DNA from: Chitinophagaceae bacterium
GTDB lineage: Bacteria; Bacteroidota; Bacteroidia; Chitinophagales; Chitinophagaceae
Direction: 5' to 3'
DNA length: 64,000 nucleotides
Assembly (NCBI GenBank): GCA_947459295.1
Contig: CANHCY010000008.1
Span: 1 to 64,000 of the forward strand
The notes beneath the pieces are model-generated. The model was not told the origin of the DNA, did not search any database, and saw nothing but the letters and a program-made list of their open reading frames with translations. Shown piece by piece: positions 54,170 through 63,346 of this stretch (the stretch's first letter is position 1; each line of letters begins with the position of its first letter). Both the position numbers and the translations under genes were made by a program.

Positions 54170-55513
54170 TTAAGGTTTAACTTTTAAATCATAGCAATAC
54201 AAATAACCGTTATAACAATTAAGTAGTAAATCTAAATTTCCATCTTTATTGATATCTGCAATCATGGGAGGAAACTCGGACGCCATTGGCAAACCAAGTC
54301 GATCAAGTACTTTATGCGCTGTTAATGAATAAATTTCAATAAATCCATATTCATAATTTGCATGATCGTGCTGATTTAAAATAATTACACAGCTTGAATC
54401 ACCTTTGTAAGAAAATGTTCTGTTTGAAATAAGAGACTCATATGCATTTCGTTCTTCAATCACATTTTTACCTAAATAATCTACAGTAGGATAAAGATTG
54501 GAACGACTATAGGTCTTATATTGCCCTCGATTATCAATTTCAATTAAAGAATCACGTTGAGCGATGAAATAATTGTTTAATGCAAGTGCATTAACACCCA
54601 TTCCATAAGTACTATTGGATATATCCTTTACAGCAATTTGTTTGCCGTATTTATTTAAAGTAATCAAATGTCTTGTAGCTTTAAATTTATCGTCATAGGT
54701 TTTATTAAAAAAGCTAAAAGATGGCTCTGCTTTAAATCCAGTTTGCATTAAAACAATTTCGGGACTTTCGTACTGTTCATTTAACCACAATAGTTTACCC
54801 GAAGCGCCATTAATTGCATAAAGTTTAGCGTTATACGTTAAGTATACTAAATCCAAAACACCGTCATTTGTTAAATCGACTACAACAGGCTTGGTATAAA
54901 AAGAGCTAGAGTTCGTAAAAAAAGATTTTACTTTAAAAATACCCCTATTATCACCCGGCTTCCAACCCTCAAAATCAGGGGTATAGTAACTCCATATTGC
55001 TTTTCCTGTGATTGGATTAATTGCCTTTACCTCTCCCATTTCTGTTGCATAAATAATTTGCTGAGTGCCCTTATTATTTATCAGCACTGGCTCATGCTCA
55101 ATATCTCCTGATGTTGGGTTCCGAAAAATAATCTTACCATCAAGCGACGTACATAAAAACTCCTCATTATCATTGCCAAAATATAATCGGTTATTATGCA
55201 ACAACAATCCATTGACATCCATATCTCCAAAAGACTCATTGGCGAAATGATTAATAATTGATCCCGCTTTGCGATCAATAGTGTATACTCCAGATTCTTT
55301 GTCTGAAATATAATAATCCATAAAATCAGACCCATTTGATCCGATAATTAAATTATCGTTGGTAATAATTAGATTGGATTTAAAGCTTGCAGAGCCCATT
55401 TGGGTACTCCAATGTAAATCAAATTGTTTATCAATTGGAGGGTATTTGTCAGGCTTTTCGGAACCAAAAAATGAAATAGGCAGAAAAGAAAGCACAAGAA
55501 GAGTGAAACGCAT
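54170..55513 (-). CDS. Exported PQQ/FG-GAP-type beta-propeller protein
   Basis: A 447-residue protein with a signal peptide (cleavage near SFFG). Blade-like repeats are visible: VYTIDRKAGSI, MGEVKAINPITGKAIWSYY and LYAINGASGKLLWLNEQ, together with calcium-loop motifs VVDLTNDGVLDLVYL and IADINKDGNLDLLLN typical of FG-GAP/VCBS propellers. It has no haem site and no clear quinone-binding residues, so a binding rather than enzymatic role is likely. It is the third gene of the minus-strand peptidoglycan-related run. Confidence 0.7.
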   Translation of the reverse strand: MRFTLLVLSFLPISFFGSEKPDKYPPIDKQFDLHWSTQMGSASFKSNLIITNDNLIIGSNGSDFMDYYISDKESGVYTIDRKAGSIINHFANESFGDMDVNGLLLHNNRLYFGNDNEEFLCTSLDGKIIFRNPTSGDIEHEPVLINNKGTQQIIYATEMGEVKAINPITGKAIWSYYTPDFEGWKPGDNRGIFKVKSFFTNSSSFYTKPVVVDLTNDGVLDLVYLTYNAKLYAINGASGKLLWLNEQYESPEIVLMQTGFKAEPSFSFFNKTYDDKFKATRHLITLNKYGKQIAVKDISNSTYGMGVNALALNNYFIAQRDSLIEIDNRGQYKTYSRSNLYPTVDYLGKNVIEERNAYESLISNRTFSYKGDSSCVIILNQHDHANYEYGFIEIYSLTAHKVLDRLGLPMASEFPPMIADINKDGNLDLLLNCYNGYLYCYDLKVKP

Positions 55514-55622
55514 AGTAAAAGTAATTATTAATTAGGAATACTGTTAATAGGGGATCCTAAAAGTATTTCGTTAATTAATAAAATAGCGTTAAGAGAAAGT
55601 TGGCATATCGTTAAATAACAAT

Positions 55623-56366
55623 TTATTTTTTTTGCTTGTACTTATTCCACCTGGCTGCACGACCTCGCACATCCATATGCAAAACCATTGTTCCAGGATA
55701 AAATCCAACACCACCTTTGTTTGCAATAACAGAAGAATCTAAAATATTACGAACAATATTTTTATCGTGAACATCTGCTTTTCTATCTCGATTAATATCC
55801 CCAATGCTTAAATCAAGGGCTGTACCATAAAGGTGTTGGCTCAATGGAGCACCTCCAGCAAGTTGATTGTGACGAGGTGACCGAAATCCGGAGTTAATAT
55901 ATAAAGCATATGGATCATAGCCTGCTTTAAGCAAGCTATCAGATAAATGAAATGCAGACTCGATAAGTTTATCATTGATACACAGATACGCACTACCTGA
56001 TTGCATATGCCATAATCCGGAAATTCGATGCTCTTTAGTAGCTAGCTGAAGTAGCCGATTATTAAAATATATTTTTTTATACAAATCCTTTTTAGGAATT
56101 ACATAAAAGAATTTACTCTTATTAGCTGTGTGATTTTGAAAAGAGAAGCCACTTTGAATACTTTGTGGTAAATCAGAAAATACAACTTTAGGATACTGAT
56201 CAAAAATAAATCTTGCCTCTTTGTATGAAACGACAGCTTTATTACTATTTATCAAATCATAACTCCAGAAAACAAGCTTATGCCTAAAAAGAAAAACAGA
56301 AATTACAATTGACAAAATGCCAAAAAGTACAAATAACAACAATTTTGTCTTAGGCTTTATAAGCAT
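55623..56366 (-). CDS. Membrane-anchored M15-like D,D-/L,D-peptidase
   Basis: A 247-residue protein with one N-terminal helix (about 9-27). The zinc site of the M15/DUF882 fold is seen as SQHLYGTALDLS (H178, D185) and LHMDVRG (H230), and SGFRSPRHN supplies the usual upstream Arg (R162). These enzymes cleave D-Ala-D-Ala or crosslink peptides of peptidoglycan. It follows a muramidase-like gene by 9 bp, so glycan and peptide cleavage are encoded together. Confidence 0.82.
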   Translation of the reverse strand: MLIKPKTKLLLFVLFGILSIVISVFLFRHKLVFWSYDLINSNKAVVSYKEARFIFDQYPKVVFSDLPQSIQSGFSFQNHTANKSKFFYVIPKKDLYKKIYFNNRLLQLATKEHRISGLWHMQSGSAYLCINDKLIESAFHLSDSLLKAGYDPYALYINSGFRSPRHNQLAGGAPLSQHLYGTALDLSIGDINRDRKADVHDKNIVRNILDSSVIANKGGVGFYPGTMVLHMDVRGRAARWNKYKQKK

Positions 56367-56375
56367 ATGCTACAA

Positions 56376-56993
56376 TCAATTTTTACTAAAATACTCCATA
56401 TATCTAATACCTCTTGGGATATAGCTCTTATCGTGCGTCAAATATCTACCAATGAGCGGGACTACTCTTCCGGTATTATGAAAATGGAACGCATCCTTAT
56501 ACCTTTTAGACCTAATTAAATGGCCATATGATTGAGAAATCCATCTCACACTATGATCCACCGAATTATCGCCTTTTAAATCATTAACTTTTATACCTAA
56601 TTCTAAGCATTTATAACCCATTAACTGAAAAGGACCCCATGAAGTTGCTAGATTTCTTAATGCCTTATCTGAAGCATTTCTCAAATCTGCCGTTACCAGA
56701 AACTCATATTTAGCTATCTCTGCTCGCTTTAATTGACTCAATTTTTCATAAACTTTTGGTTCAAACCGATAACCAGGACTTCTTTTTCCAGAAGATTCTA
56801 AGGCACAAAGTGATTTCAAATAAGAAGCGTCCACATTATATTTTTTTGCGGCGTTATCTATCTCTGTTCCATAATTATAAATAACACTCTGATAATTTCC
56901 AACCCTTCCTTTTACGAATGTTGTATAAAGAAAATATAACCCAGCTAATGAAAGCAGCACAATTAATAGTGAAAATTGAATTTTTCGATTCAT
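56376..56993 (-). CDS. Membrane-anchored muramidase/lytic transglycosylase-like protein
   Basis: A 205-residue protein with an N-terminal anchor (about 8-26). The lysozyme-like segment ASYLKSLCALESSGK places a likely catalytic Glu at 66, followed by RFEPKVYEKL and the conserved SWGPFQLMGYKCLELG region, as in N-acetylmuramidase and SLT-type domains. It is the first gene of the seven-gene minus-strand run. Together with the M15-like protein it could open peptidoglycan. The exact hydrolase family was not resolved by eye. Confidence 0.75.
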   Translation of the reverse strand: MNRKIQFSLLIVLLSLAGLYFLYTTFVKGRVGNYQSVIYNYGTEIDNAAKKYNVDASYLKSLCALESSGKRSPGYRFEPKVYEKLSQLKRAEIAKYEFLVTADLRNASDKALRNLATSWGPFQLMGYKCLELGIKVNDLKGDNSVDHSVRWISQSYGHLIRSKRYKDAFHFHNTGRVVPLIGRYLTHDKSYIPRGIRYMEYFSKN

Positions 56994-57245
56994 ATAATAA
57001 ATTTAAAGAATAAAGTTATACAAAAGAATTAAACAATATAGTGTGTGCTAAATTTATTAGAACATACTATATATATATATATTATTATCTTAGAATATGT
57101 TTATTTGGACTTACAAGTTTGTAGAGAAAGTTTTATAATTTAAACAATTAGTTAAATATTGACATAAATGACAGAATTGGCGTATTAGAAAATAGTTAGT
57201 AGGAATTTAGTATATTAGCATGTATAACTTAAATTATAATTAATT
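56994..57245. other. Divergent intergenic region with (TA)n tract
   Basis: A 252-bp, very AT-rich region between divergent peptidoglycan-related genes. It holds a (TA) dinucleotide run at 57068-57082 and must carry promoters for both directions. A weak TATATTAG (57211-57218) resembles a -7 box for the rightward gene, but no well-spaced -33 element was found. No RNA gene is seen. Confidence 0.4.
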
Positions 57246-57761
57246 ATGAAAAAAATCACGTGGATTATAGTTACATCGATTTTTCTAGTTGCAATAGCCT
57301 ATTATTTTTATTCCGACAAAGAAATCGGAAACGGTATCAAAATTGACAAAATTATTGTTTACAAGTCAAAAAGAGAGTTATCAACATACGCAAATGGCTC
57401 ATTAATCAAAACTTTCAAAATTTCTATTGGAAAAAATTCGACCGGTAAAAAAGAATTTGAGGGCGACTATAAAACACCCGAAGGCAAGTATTTAATCTCA
57501 TCAAAAGCGCCACATCCATTATATCATAAATACCTTTACGTCTCTTATCCAAATAAAAGCGACATATTAAATGCCAAAAAGTTAAAAAAGGATGTTGGAG
57601 GTCAAATACTAATTCATGGCCTGCACAAAAAATATACCTTAATAGGTAATTTTCATAGATTTTGGGATTGGACAAAGGGGTGTATGGCACTAACAAATAA
57701 TGAAATAGACGATTTATATGATGCAGTCAATGTGAAAACACCCATCGAAATATATCCATAA
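57246..57761 (+). CDS. Small exported L,D-transpeptidase (YkuD/ErfK family)
   Basis: A 171-residue enzyme with an N-terminal helix (about 5-21) and the YkuD domain filling the rest. Catalytic residues are visible: H124 in ILIHGLHKK and C146 in DWTKGCMALTN. No LysM or peptidoglycan-binding domain is attached. It would exchange D-amino acids, make 3-3 crosslinks or act as an L,D-carboxypeptidase. It is co-directional with the YiiX-like gene 12 bp downstream and divergent from the muramidase gene. Confidence 0.9.
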   Translation: MKKITWIIVTSIFLVAIAYYFYSDKEIGNGIKIDKIIVYKSKRELSTYANGSLIKTFKISIGKNSTGKKEFEGDYKTPEGKYLISSKAPHPLYHKYLYVSYPNKSDILNAKKLKKDVGGQILIHGLHKKYTLIGNFHRFWDWTKGCMALTNNEIDDLYDAVNVKTPIEIYP

Positions 57762-57773
57762 TAAACAAATACT

Positions 57774-58397
57774 ATGAAAACAAGGTTATTTCTAATTCTA
57801 CTTATTGGAATCTTAGTTATCGGAAGCCTTAGGGCATATAAACCTAATGCTGTTGAAATTAAGGATGGAGATATTATTTTTCAAACCTCAAAATCAGAAC
57901 AAAGCAAACCCATTCAAATCGCAACAAAGTCAATATACTCCCATTGTGGCATTATTTACAAAAAAGGAAATGACTTATTTGTTTATGAGGCGGTTGGACC
58001 AGTAAAACTTACACCGCTTAAACAATGGATTGCTCGTGGAAAAAATAATAGTTATGTGATAAAGCGACTAAAAAATGGTGAAAAATTAATTACGCCTGAT
58101 GTATTATCCAAAATGAAAAAAGTTGGAGACCAACTAAAAGGCAAGCCTTATGATACTACTTTTGAATGGTCTGATAACAAGATATATTGCTCAGAACTTG
58201 TTTGGAAAATATATCAACGTGGTGCTGGTATTGAAATTGGAAAATTACAGCGCCTGAAAGAATTTGATTTGTCGAATGCGATTGTAAAAGCTATCATGAA
58301 AAAACGTTACCGCGGCAAAATACCTACAGACGAAATTGTGATTTCACCGGGTTCATTATTCGATAGTGAACTATTGGTAACAATTTTAAATAAATAA
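57774..58397 (+). CDS. YiiX/YebB-like permuted NlpC/P60 cysteine hydrolase
   Basis: A 207-residue exported or anchored protein (hydrophobic residues 4-18). The circularly permuted papain-like order is clear: DGDIIFQTS near 31, H57 in YSHCGIIYK, an acidic residue in YEAVGPV (E72), and the nucleophile C139 in KIYCSELVWKIYQ. These enzymes cleave amide or ester bonds in peptidoglycan or lipids. It forms a two-gene operon with the L,D-transpeptidase and converges on the S9 peptidase gene. Confidence 0.87.
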   Translation: MKTRLFLILLIGILVIGSLRAYKPNAVEIKDGDIIFQTSKSEQSKPIQIATKSIYSHCGIIYKKGNDLFVYEAVGPVKLTPLKQWIARGKNNSYVIKRLKNGEKLITPDVLSKMKKVGDQLKGKPYDTTFEWSDNKIYCSELVWKIYQRGAGIEIGKLQRLKEFDLSNAIVKAIMKKRYRGKIPTDEIVISPGSLFDSELLVTILNK

Positions 58398-58418
58398 CGA
58401 GTTGTTTTAAACTCCCTC

Positions 58419-60836
58419 CTATTTCCCTTTCAAATACGTATCCAACCAACGACCTTGTTCATATAACAAGTGCAGCACATTTTCTTTTCCTCTATAGCCA
58501 TGCGCTTCATAAGGCAAGTATACAAAACGTACCGTACCTCCATGACCTTTAATTGCTGCATATAAACGCTCACTATTAATAGGGAATGTTCCGGTGTTGT
58601 CATCCATTTCACCGTGGGTTAATAAAATTGGTGTTTTAATTTTATTGGCGTGTGCAAACGGACTCATATCGAGATATAGTTGAGGTGCTTGCCAAAAAGT
58701 GCGGTCTTCATTTTGAAAACCAAAAGGTGTTAGCGTTCTATTATAAGCACCACTGCGGGCAATACCTGCTTTAAACAAATTAGAGTGCGCTAATAAATTA
58801 GCTGTCATAAAAGCGCCATAACTATGTCCACCAACAGCCATTTTATTTCTATCACTAACGCCCATACTCACGAGCTTATCAATAGCCGCATTCGCATTTA
58901 AGATTAACTGATTTACAAAATCATCATTTGGCTTTTTATCCGGAGATGTAGCTACAATTGGCATTTCAGCATTGTCTAATATGGCATACCCCTGTGTTAC
59001 ATAAAACACTGGAGAACCCCAGCTTAACAATGTAAATTTATGCTGATTGCCTCTAATTTGGCTTGCATCGGCAGCGCTCGTAAACTCGCGCGGATATGCC
59101 CAAAGTAATGTAGGCAATGGGCCATCTTTTTCTTTGTTATACCCTTTAGGTAAATACAAATCGCCGGTTAAGTCTACGCCATCTGCTCTTTTGTACTTAA
59201 TTTTTTGTTTTGATACACCTTCCATACTTGCATATGGATTGCTAAAACTAGTGATTGCAACAGAAGTGTTTGCTTGTAAAGATTTTAAATAATAGTTAGG
59301 CACTTCTTTTTCAGTTTCTCTACGGGTAATTATTTTTAAGGCAGAAGCGTCTAATACATCAACTACATATTCGAAACAATCTTCTTTACTGCGCCAGATA
59401 ATCTCATTGGCTTTGGAATCTAAATTATAAATAGATAAATACGGCAAGTCTCCTTTGTCAGAAGCTCCCGTTGTGTTGTTCATTAAAACTGAACGGCCAT
59501 TATTTACGGTAGCAATAACACTTTTGCCAAATTTATTTTTTTGCGTTACAGGGTTACCCAAATTGCTGTAAGCATCCGTTAAACTTCTTTCGTATAAAGT
59601 GGTTAAACTACCCGCTTTATGATTGTAGACGCTTACTTTATAACGCTGCTTGGTTCTTAAAACTTCTGTAACAAGTGCCAGTGTTTCATCGCCCCAGCTG
59701 ATATTAGAAAAACGCGCAGCTGTTTTAAATAATTCGCGAGGCGCTTCCGTAAAAGGAGCCTCAATGGCCATCACAGCATCATGAAAAGGCACTGCTTTTT
59801 TAATTAAACCACTATCAAGTGGCATCGCATACACAATGGTAGCCGCTTCGTCATCTTTCCACTCAAAACCACGTGGTGCATTTTGTACGTTATCATACCC
59901 ACTCGCTGTTCCTTCGGAAGAAGGTAATTCAGCAATCTTTTTTACAAGCACGCCGTTTTTATCAAGCACTTGCATAGAAGATGCAAAACCTCCCGCGGTT
60001 ACCAAATAAGAAAAAGGTTTATTTAATGTTCTGGTAAGTATATAATTTTTATCCGGAGAAATACTAAAGCTATTCATCAAAGCAGGTGCTCCTATCTTTG
60101 TTTCAACCCCGCTTTTATTTTTTACGAGTTGGCTTTTTGCTAAAAATTCAAACACATATTCGTCATAAGGCGATTTAATTAAATCTTGATAAGTAACACT
60201 TGGGGCCGCTTTTCCTAAGTTTTCTTGAACGGTAGGGCCCTTAGGCGTAACAGGTCTTTTAGCTAAATCGTTTGCCTTATTTACATTTACTTTATACAGT
60301 AGTGTTGCATCATCTTGCCATACTAAACCACCACCTAAAATTAAATTGGCAGCAGTCTTATTTATTTTTTGACAAGTTAAAGTTGCCAAATCAATCACAT
60401 AAACATCAACCGCATTTTCTGACACATTGTAAAATGCAATTTTATTTTCTGAAGGATTCCAGGTAGGATTAAGCGCCGCAATACTTGCAGGCAATCCTTT
60501 AACGGCTAATACTTTTCCAGTAGCAACCTCTTTAACTGTAAGGCCCTTAATATAGCTCTGACGGGTAGGAGAAAAATTATTAGGGTTTAAACGTAAGCCT
60601 GCAATTTTAAATTCGGCTTGGCCTAGTTCTTCTACTAATGGATAAGAAGGACGCTCCATAATAAGCATATGCTTTGCTTTACCATCCACACTAATAGAAG
60701 GCGTTGGTGGCGCTAACAATAAATCTGCAATTTGTTTTGGCGGAAGCTGATAAGCAGTAGCTTCTTGCGCCATGCTTTGTAAGCTTATCATTAATAGCGC
60801 AACAAGGCTAAGGATAGAACAAGCAACTTTTTTCAT
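58419..60836 (-). CDS. Exported S9-family prolyl oligopeptidase-like peptidase
   Basis: An 805-residue serine peptidase with a signal peptide (cleavage after QSMAQ). An N-terminal propeller precedes the alpha/beta-hydrolase domain. The catalytic triad can be placed at S672 (GGHSYGAF), D745 (HGEMDDNTG) and H779 (YEAHGYRGK). The gene lacks the DPP4-type double Glu motif that I could recognise, so an acylaminoacyl- or glutamyl-endopeptidase type within S9 is more likely. It lies 48 bp after an M28 peptidase gene on the same strand, suggesting joint peptide degradation. Confidence 0.9.
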   Translation of the reverse strand: MKKVACSILSLVALLMISLQSMAQEATAYQLPPKQIADLLLAPPTPSISVDGKAKHMLIMERPSYPLVEELGQAEFKIAGLRLNPNNFSPTRQSYIKGLTVKEVATGKVLAVKGLPASIAALNPTWNPSENKIAFYNVSENAVDVYVIDLATLTCQKINKTAANLILGGGLVWQDDATLLYKVNVNKANDLAKRPVTPKGPTVQENLGKAAPSVTYQDLIKSPYDEYVFEFLAKSQLVKNKSGVETKIGAPALMNSFSISPDKNYILTRTLNKPFSYLVTAGGFASSMQVLDKNGVLVKKIAELPSSEGTASGYDNVQNAPRGFEWKDDEAATIVYAMPLDSGLIKKAVPFHDAVMAIEAPFTEAPRELFKTAARFSNISWGDETLALVTEVLRTKQRYKVSVYNHKAGSLTTLYERSLTDAYSNLGNPVTQKNKFGKSVIATVNNGRSVLMNNTTGASDKGDLPYLSIYNLDSKANEIIWRSKEDCFEYVVDVLDASALKIITRRETEKEVPNYYLKSLQANTSVAITSFSNPYASMEGVSKQKIKYKRADGVDLTGDLYLPKGYNKEKDGPLPTLLWAYPREFTSAADASQIRGNQHKFTLLSWGSPVFYVTQGYAILDNAEMPIVATSPDKKPNDDFVNQLILNANAAIDKLVSMGVSDRNKMAVGGHSYGAFMTANLLAHSNLFKAGIARSGAYNRTLTPFGFQNEDRTFWQAPQLYLDMSPFAHANKIKTPILLTHGEMDDNTGTFPINSERLYAAIKGHGGTVRFVYLPYEAHGYRGKENVLHLLYEQGRWLDTYLKGK

Positions 60837-60884
60837 TCGATATAATTTTAGTAATTAGAATTTTAATTTGGAGTATTATGCTAT

Positions 60885-62459
60885 TTAGTTTGTTGGTGCA
60901 ATAGGACCCATTCGCATTGCTTTTACTTGTGTAGGCCATTTTGCAGGCTGTCCATTAGGAAGGGTGGCTTTATCTCTTGGAAAGGTTGCGTTGTCTTCAC
61001 AAGCCATATAAACAAGCATTGCCGTAAGCATCGCATTGTTTTTTACATCATCAAAAATGATTTTATCATAGGTATCTCTGTTGGTATGCCAGGTATAATT
61101 AAAATAAGACCAGTTTAAAGCACCCAATGAAAAACCTGGCGCTCCTACTCCAATAAATGAAGCATGATCACTTCCTCCACCACCAGGCGTACCAGGGAAA
61201 GTTGTTTTGATAGAATCTTTTAAACTATTTGGTACGGCAGCCAACCATCTTGTTAAAAATTCACCAGCATATTTAAATCCTTGTCCAGAAATATTTACAA
61301 TTCGGCCGGTTCCATTGTCTTGGTTAAACAATGCTTGTAATTTATTTACCACTTCTGGATGATCTTCCACAAATGCTCTTGATCCATTTAAGCCTTGCTC
61401 TTCACTACCCCAATGTCCTACTAAAATGGTACGCTTAGGATTAGGATACACCAACTTTAAAATGCGCATCGCTTCCATCATGGTTAGTGTTCCTGTTCCA
61501 TTATCGGTAGCACCTTGGCCTGCATCCCAAGAATCAAAATGCGCAGAAAGCATTACATATTCATCGGGCTTTTCTGTCCCTTTAATTTCTGCTATGGTAT
61601 TAAAATTTGGCACAGTGCCTAAATCTTTAGAACTCGTTTCAATGCTAATGATTGGATTGGCGCCAGACTCTACCAGGCGGTATAATGATCCATAATCTTC
61701 TAGTGCAATATCTACTGTTGGAACTTTTGAAGTGTATGCATTAAATATTTTATCAACGCCCCAACCGTTAGACCAACCATTGGTTAAAATGCCTACTGCT
61801 CCGGCCTTTTCTAAAATAATAGGAAGCATTCGTGAAGAATATCCTGTTTTACTTAAACGCTTGCGCCATGCATCTGTTTGCTCGGCACGTTCTTTTTTTA
61901 ATTTATCAAAAGATGCAGGTGTTGCAAATTGTTGCCAATTATCATCGGGTCTACCTGTTGGCTGATTCATAGAAATCATTACAAATTTACCTTTAACGTT
62001 AGGGAGCCAATTAGCAAACGCTAGTGAGTCTGCGAGATCCGGAATAATTACGATTTGGGCTTTAACAGCTTTCCCTTTTGTAGATGGGCTCCATGATAAC
62101 TGCGTTCCTTCTAAACTTTTTACCCTTGGTGAAAGCATATCAATATGTGTGATGCCTCGCTCCCAACCTTTCCACTCACCCCACTGTTCGTTGCGCGCCG
62201 TAATACCCCAGCTCGCATATTTTTCTACCGCCCAGTCATTGGCTTTTTTCATTTGCGGTGTGCCTACAAGTCTTGGCCCAATGCCATCAAATAATTCGTG
62301 CGCCAATTTTTGTAACTGAGAATTATTGGTTTCTTCCTGCACTATTTTTTCAATGACTGTTTGTGCAGATAAATGATTCACTGTAAACAAACAGGCCATC
62401 ATAAAAAGCTTTGCGATACTACCAGTATAACCAAAGCGAAAAGGTTGGATACGTTTCAT
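60885..62459 (-). CDS. Exported M28-family metallopeptidase (carboxypeptidase Q-like)
   Basis: A 524-residue protein with a signal peptide (cleavage near LSAQ). A PA-like insertion spans about 130-290. The di-zinc site is visible: H307 in SAHFDSW, D319 in GATDNGTG, E353/E354 in GSEEQGLNG (general base and ligand) and D381 in FNQDNGTG. It is an aminopeptidase or dipeptidase acting in the periplasm or outside, upstream of the S9 gene in the same unit. Confidence 0.92.
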   Translation of the reverse strand: MKRIQPFRFGYTGSIAKLFMMACLFTVNHLSAQTVIEKIVQEETNNSQLQKLAHELFDGIGPRLVGTPQMKKANDWAVEKYASWGITARNEQWGEWKGWERGITHIDMLSPRVKSLEGTQLSWSPSTKGKAVKAQIVIIPDLADSLAFANWLPNVKGKFVMISMNQPTGRPDDNWQQFATPASFDKLKKERAEQTDAWRKRLSKTGYSSRMLPIILEKAGAVGILTNGWSNGWGVDKIFNAYTSKVPTVDIALEDYGSLYRLVESGANPIISIETSSKDLGTVPNFNTIAEIKGTEKPDEYVMLSAHFDSWDAGQGATDNGTGTLTMMEAMRILKLVYPNPKRTILVGHWGSEEQGLNGSRAFVEDHPEVVNKLQALFNQDNGTGRIVNISGQGFKYAGEFLTRWLAAVPNSLKDSIKTTFPGTPGGGGSDHASFIGVGAPGFSLGALNWSYFNYTWHTNRDTYDKIIFDDVKNNAMLTAMLVYMACEDNATFPRDKATLPNGQPAKWPTQVKAMRMGPIAPTN

Positions 62460-62607
62460 ATTTTTAAATTTATGTAAAATCGTGCGGAGAAACCAAAAAG
62501 GAGGTAGAATTTACTATAAAAAATTGATTTTCAACAGGTAACATAATTTTAGGTGTTTTATCATCACTGAATCGTTTGAGTACTTTTTTAGGTAATTTCA
62601 AGTGTCA

Positions 62608-63330
62608 ATGAAAAACTACATTCTTATACCTTTTTGCTTTTGGCTATTTATTTCATGCACCAAGCCCAATTGGGGCGCGTCCAATACAGCTCCAACAACA
62701 AGGGTTACCAGTTTTAAAGACTCTATACATTATTTAGCACTCGGTGATTCTTATACCATTGGTGCATCTGTAGAAAGAGATGACAATTTTCCCAATCAAA
62801 CTTTTCAATTATTAAAATCTGCTGGATTTAAAACAAGTTCAATTCAAATCATTGCTAAAAATGGATGGACCGCAGAGGATTTAATAACTGCAGTAGCCAC
62901 TACAAATAAAAGAAGTAATTATCAGGTTGTAACGCTATTAATTGGCGTTAACAATCAATACCAAGGCAAATCAAGCAAAGAATTTGAGGCTTCTTTTTTA
63001 CCCTTACTAAAATCGGCAATTACCTTAACTGGCAATAGACCAAAAAGAGTTTTTGTAATTAGCATTCCGGATTGGGGTATAACACCTTTTGCATCTGGGC
63101 GAGATAGAAAAGAAATTGCCAACGAAATAGATGCGTATAATTTGGTTTGTGAAAAAAACGCAAAAGCAGAGGGCGCTAATTTTATCAATATTACTGATGC
63201 CTACCGCATAGATGGATCAAAGCCAGATTATTTATCGGGTGATGGACTGCACCCTTCTAAACTCGAATATACCAAGTGGGCTATTAAGTTAACCCAGCAA
63301 ATAGTGAATGTATTGGAAGCAGGTGGGTAA
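62608..63330 (+). CDS. SGNH/GDSL hydrolase lipoprotein
   Basis: A protein of about 240 residues. The ATG at 62608 is preferred to the in-frame GTG at 62602 because it starts a lipoprotein signal ending LFISCTK (Cys17). The SGNH blocks are ALGDSYTIG (nucleophile S48), the LIGVNNQYQG block III with Asn, and GDGLHPSKLEY with the Asp/His pair. Lipid or carbohydrate ester hydrolysis is likely. A TAATTTCA box ends 7 nt before the ATG. The gene converges on a glycosyltransferase gene with 16 bp between. Confidence 0.88.
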   Translation: MKNYILIPFCFWLFISCTKPNWGASNTAPTTRVTSFKDSIHYLALGDSYTIGASVERDDNFPNQTFQLLKSAGFKTSSIQIIAKNGWTAEDLITAVATTNKRSNYQVVTLLIGVNNQYQGKSSKEFEASFLPLLKSAITLTGNRPKRVFVISIPDWGITPFASGRDRKEIANEIDAYNLVCEKNAKAEGANFINITDAYRIDGSKPDYLSGDGLHPSKLEYTKWAIKLTQQIVNVLEAGG

Positions 63331-63346
63331 TAAATTATTGGTTGAT

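Noticed and set aside
57068-57082. (TA)n tract as a phase-variation repeat
   Set aside because: It is intergenic, short, and not placed between recognisable promoter elements, so there is no support for switching.
47427-58397. Prophage or contractile injection system
   Set aside because: No capsid, portal, terminase, tail sheath, tube, baseplate or integrase gene is present; the wall enzymes carry signal peptides or anchors instead of phage-type context.
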